7,421 nucleotides of DNA from JAHFLF01 sp964560145 (lineage in GTDB: Bacteria > Patescibacteriota > Minisyncoccia > UBA6257 > 1-14-0-10-44-23), in NCBI GenBank assembly GCA_964560145.1, contig CAZLKS010000037.1, forward strand, positions 1 to 7,421, in the 5' to 3' direction. Positions 5,005-7,421 of this stretch are shown here, one piece after another. Numbering within the stretch: position 1 is the first letter of the stretch; every line of letters starts with the position of its first letter. A program made the translations under genes and the position numbers. Below the pieces are notes generated by a model. That model saw only the letters and a list, made by a program, of their open reading frames with translations. It had not been told where the DNA came from and ran no database searches.

Positions 5005-5049
5005 AGCGGAAGGGGGGAATTTGCAGCTGCGAAAGCAGTAGCTGGTATC

Positions 5050-5079
5050 TATTTAGGCACAATTCATTGAATATGTCAA
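5050..5079 (-). promoter_or_regulatory. Probable promoter of the minus-strand gene
   Basis: On the minus strand, TTGACA (complement of 5074-5079), an 18-bp spacer, and TAAATA (complement of 5050-5055). The start near 5043 gives a leader of about 50 nt. A small hairpin with a GAAA loop (5027-5038) lies in that leader. The promoter is divergent from secA. Confidence 0.55.
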
Positions 5080-5102
5080 TAGTATTTAAGGGGTGAAATA
5101 GG

Positions 5103-5131
5103 TGTATTTTATCTAGGTTTTACGGTATTAT
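5103..5131 (+). promoter_or_regulatory. Possible secA promoter
   Basis: The -10 TATTAT (5126-5131) lies in a block, GGTATTATGTACGCA (5124-5138), that matches the murB promoter block at 13 of 15 positions. The -35 region (TGTATT) is weak. A start near 5138 leaves a 17-nt leader with no Shine-Dalgarno. Confidence 0.45.
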
Positions 5132-5154
5132 GTACGCACCATACAAAATCATCT

Positions 5155-7421
5155 ATGTTCCTAAAATTCTTTGGAAAATCACCTGTTGCTAGCAAGTTTA
5201 AAGGTATCGTTGCGCAGGTAAATGGTCTCGAAGCTGAAATACAGGCACTTTCGGATGCTGATCTTTTGGCGGCAAGTCAGAAGCTTAAAACCGACCTTTC
5301 TGTTTTTCCTATTAATGAAAGAATCGCCAAGCTCGATGAGGTACTTCCTCGGGCGTTTGCATTGGTTCGGGAGTCGGCTCGTCGGACGCTCAAGCAGCGT
5401 CATTTTGATGTGCAGCTGATGGGAGGCTATGCGCTGCATAAAGGTAGTATCGCTGAGATGCGAACGGGTGAAGGAAAAACCTTGGTGGCAACGCTGCCAA
5501 CGTATTTGAATGCACTGGCTGGTCAGGGTGTGCACGTTGTCACCGTGAACGAGTACCTGGCGAAGCGTGATGCTGTGTGGATGGGTCAGGTGTATGCAAT
5601 GCTCGGACTTAAAGTTGCCTGTTTGATTCACTCCGGTGCATTGATGTACGACCCGAATTTCAAAGTTCCTCCGGTTGATTCTGGTGAAGGGTCTATGATT
5701 GATAAGCAACGCGATACGACCGGGAGTTTTTTGGTGCAGACGGAGTTTCTGCGACCATGCTCGCGCAAAGAGGCTTATGACGCTGATATTACTTACGGCA
5801 CCAATCACGAGTTTGGTTTTGATTATCTTCGTGATAATTTGCAACAGAGCAAGGCTGGGCAGGTGCAACAGCGTGGTCATTATTTTGCCATCATCGACGA
5901 GGTGGATTCGATTCTGATTGATGAGGCTCGTACTCCACTGATTATTGCCGCACCTGATGAGGAAAGTAGTGCTGCCTATAAGACATTCGATCGCATTGTG
6001 GCACGTTTGGAGAAAGAAAAGCATTATACTGTTGATGAAAAATTGAAAGCAGTCAGCATTACGCAAGAAGGTATCGACAAAGTTGAAGAGTTGGCTAGTA
6101 TCCCTGATTTATATGCGCCGGAGAATATCCGTATGACGCATTACCTTCAAGAGTGTTTGCGCGCACGAGCGGTGTATCAGCTCGATAAGGACTACGTTGT
6201 TAAAGATGGCGAGGTTATTATCGTTGACCAGTTTACTGGGCGGCTCATGCATGGTCGTCGATACAATGGCGGATTGCACCAGGCGATTGAAGCGAAGGAA
6301 AACGTGCAGGTGAAGCAGGAGTCGCGCACCTATGCTCAGATTTCTATCCAAAACTACTTCCGATTGTATAAGCGGTTGTGCGGTATGACGGGTACAGCAC
6401 AGACATCGGCCGAAGAGTTTCATAAGGTTTACAAGCTCGAGGTGGTAACAATCCCGACAAACAGGGCGATGATTCGTAAGGATGCTTCTGATTTGGTGTA
6501 TAAGACGATTGATGCTAAGTACCATGCGATAATTGCTGACGTAAAAGAGCGACACGAGAAGGGTCAGCCAGTGCTCATCGGAACAGTTTCGATTGAAAAA
6601 AATGAGGAACTTTCTCGTCGCTTAACGCGCGCTGGTCTGCCACACGAGGCTTTGAATGCCAAGAACAACGAGCGTGAAGGTGCAATTATTGCTCAGGCTG
6701 GTAAGCCAGGTGCAATTACTGTCGCTACGAACATGGCTGGTCGTGGCGTCGACATCATTCTCGGCGGTAATCCGTCGGAGCCAGAACAGCAGCAGAAGGT
6801 TCGTGCAGCGGGCGGTTTGCACGTTATCGGCACCGAACGTCATGACAGCCGTCGCATCGACAACCAGCTCCGTGGGCGTGCTGGCCGTCAGGGAGATCCG
6901 GGCTCTTCTCAGTTCTTTTTGTCGATGGAGGACGACCTCGTTCGCATCTTCGGTGGTGACCGTATTCGGTCCGTTATGGAGCGATTGAAGATTCCTGAGG
7001 ACATGCCAATTCAAGCTGGCATTCTAAGCCGTGCGCTTGAGCAGGCGCAAACGAAAGTTGAAGGACATAACTTTGACGCTCGTAAACATTTGCTCGATTA
7101 CGATGACGTGCTCAACAAGCAGCGTCTGGCGATTTATAAAAAGCGACAAGAAATGTTAGAAGCGGGAACTCTTCCTCAAATTTTGGGGATGCTCGACATG
7201 CTCTGGATGAATCATCTCGAGGACATGGAGGCTCTCCAGGAATCTGTTCGTCTGCGTGCCGTCGGTCAGCACGACCCGCTCGTTGAATACCGTCGCGAAG
7301 GTCATTTGCTGTATCAACAGCTCTTAGCTAATTTTGAGCAGTGGCTTGCGGAGAATAAAGAAAAGATAGAGGCGGCGATGGCACACATGGCCAGTCCTGA
7401 GCATGCTGGTCACAGTCATGC
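5155..7421 (+). CDS. secA: Preprotein translocase ATPase SecA, 3'-truncated by window edge, lacking the wing domain
   Basis: SecA is the motor ATPase that pushes unfolded preproteins through the SecYEG channel. 755 residues are visible and the frame is still open at the edge. Motifs in order: Walker A GEGKT (105-109); an extra stretch of about 40 residues (roughly 160-202) before KEAYDADITYGTNHEFGFDYLRDN; DEVD Walker B (248-251); the preprotein-binding domain (about 253-385); the GMTGTA linker; NBD2 with TVATNMAGRGVDIILGG and GRAGRQGDPGSSQFF; and the scaffold helix HLLDYDDVLNKQR (645-657). About 100 residues present in E. coli between that helix and the LDSLWKEHL helix are missing in frame; the junction is near 667-677. 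The two-helix-finger tip reads LRAVGQHDP, so Val703 replaces the usual Tyr. The end is His-rich (EHAGHSH). The start follows a 17-nt leader with no Shine-Dalgarno. The identity is certain; whether it is the sole SecA or a SecA2-like form is open. Confidence 0.97.
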   Translation, partial: MFLKFFGKSPVASKFKGIVAQVNGLEAEIQALSDADLLAASQKLKTDLSVFPINERIAKLDEVLPRAFALVRESARRTLKQRHFDVQLMGGYALHKGSIAEMRTGEGKTLVATLPTYLNALAGQGVHVVTVNEYLAKRDAVWMGQVYAMLGLKVACLIHSGALMYDPNFKVPPVDSGEGSMIDKQRDTTGSFLVQTEFLRPCSRKEAYDADITYGTNHEFGFDYLRDNLQQSKAGQVQQRGHYFAIIDEVDSILIDEARTPLIIAAPDEESSAAYKTFDRIVARLEKEKHYTVDEKLKAVSITQEGIDKVEELASIPDLYAPENIRMTHYLQECLRARAVYQLDKDYVVKDGEVIIVDQFTGRLMHGRRYNGGLHQAIEAKENVQVKQESRTYAQISIQNYFRLYKRLCGMTGTAQTSAEEFHKVYKLEVVTIPTNRAMIRKDASDLVYKTIDAKYHAIIADVKERHEKGQPVLIGTVSIEKNEELSRRLTRAGLPHEALNAKNNEREGAIIAQAGKPGAITVATNMAGRGVDIILGGNPSEPEQQQKVRAAGGLHVIGTERHDSRRIDNQLRGRAGRQGDPGSSQFFLSMEDDLVRIFGGDRIRSVMERLKIPEDMPIQAGILSRALEQAQTKVEGHNFDARKHLLDYDDVLNKQRLAIYKKRQEMLEAGTLPQILGMLDMLWMNHLEDMEALQESVRLRAVGQHDPLVEYRREGHLLYQQLLANFEQWLAENKEKIEAAMAHMASPEHAGHSH

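Noticed and set aside
5179..6066. 295-residue minus-strand open frame antisense to secA
   Set aside because: The plus strand here encodes intact SecA with Walker A and B motifs. The antisense product has no recognisable domain and no start signals.

Overview
The window looks like a chromosomal housekeeping region of a bacterium, most likely a member of the Candidate Phyla Radiation (Patescibacteria), possibly Saccharibacteria. That placement is from memory of family features and not from a search. It rests on the LepA (insertion of about 25 residues, a KNGGDRTRKMKL-type C-terminus), the SecA (insertion of about 40 residues in the first nucleotide-binding domain) and the murB-hpf-secA neighbourhood. 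TGA is read as stop and the genetic code appears standard. The sequence carries a 100-N scaffold gap, so it comes from a draft assembly.

Layout from left to right: the 3' part of lepA (elongation factor 4; its start lies before the window); pgpA (phosphatidylglycerophosphatase A), with a strong Shine-Dalgarno; a 51-residue single-span membrane protein whose ATG overlaps the pgpA stop; a rho-independent terminator; and then about 500 bases without protein genes. That stretch holds a promoter, a compact small-RNA gene of about 95 nt with its own terminator, two related palindromic repeats, a second promoter, and a long hairpin in the leader of murB. Then come murB (peptidoglycan precursor synthesis), hpf (ribosome hibernation factor), the N gap, a minus-strand gene for an unrecognised membrane-anchored protein cut off by the gap, and secA (preprotein translocase ATPase), which runs off the right edge.

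The most interesting part is 2505-2958. The small RNA contains a 13-nt segment perfectly complementary to the apical loop of the murB leader hairpin, extendable to 15 pairs with one G-U. Both segments are predicted to be single-stranded. This fits a small RNA that acts on murB through a loop interaction, which I do not recognise as a described system. A second theme is heterogeneity: pgpA with its partner and the minus-strand gene are visibly GC-richer and have clear Shine-Dalgarno sites, whereas murB, hpf and secA are less GC-rich and have none. A third is the SecA itself, which lacks about 100 residues corresponding to the helical wing domain and has Val in place of the usual Tyr at the two-helix-finger tip.

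Functionally the genes cover translation (lepA, hpf), phospholipid synthesis (pgpA), wall precursor synthesis (murB) and protein export (secA). They probably form several short transcription units and not one operon, since promoter-like sequences precede pgpA, the small RNA, murB, hpf, the minus-strand gene and secA.
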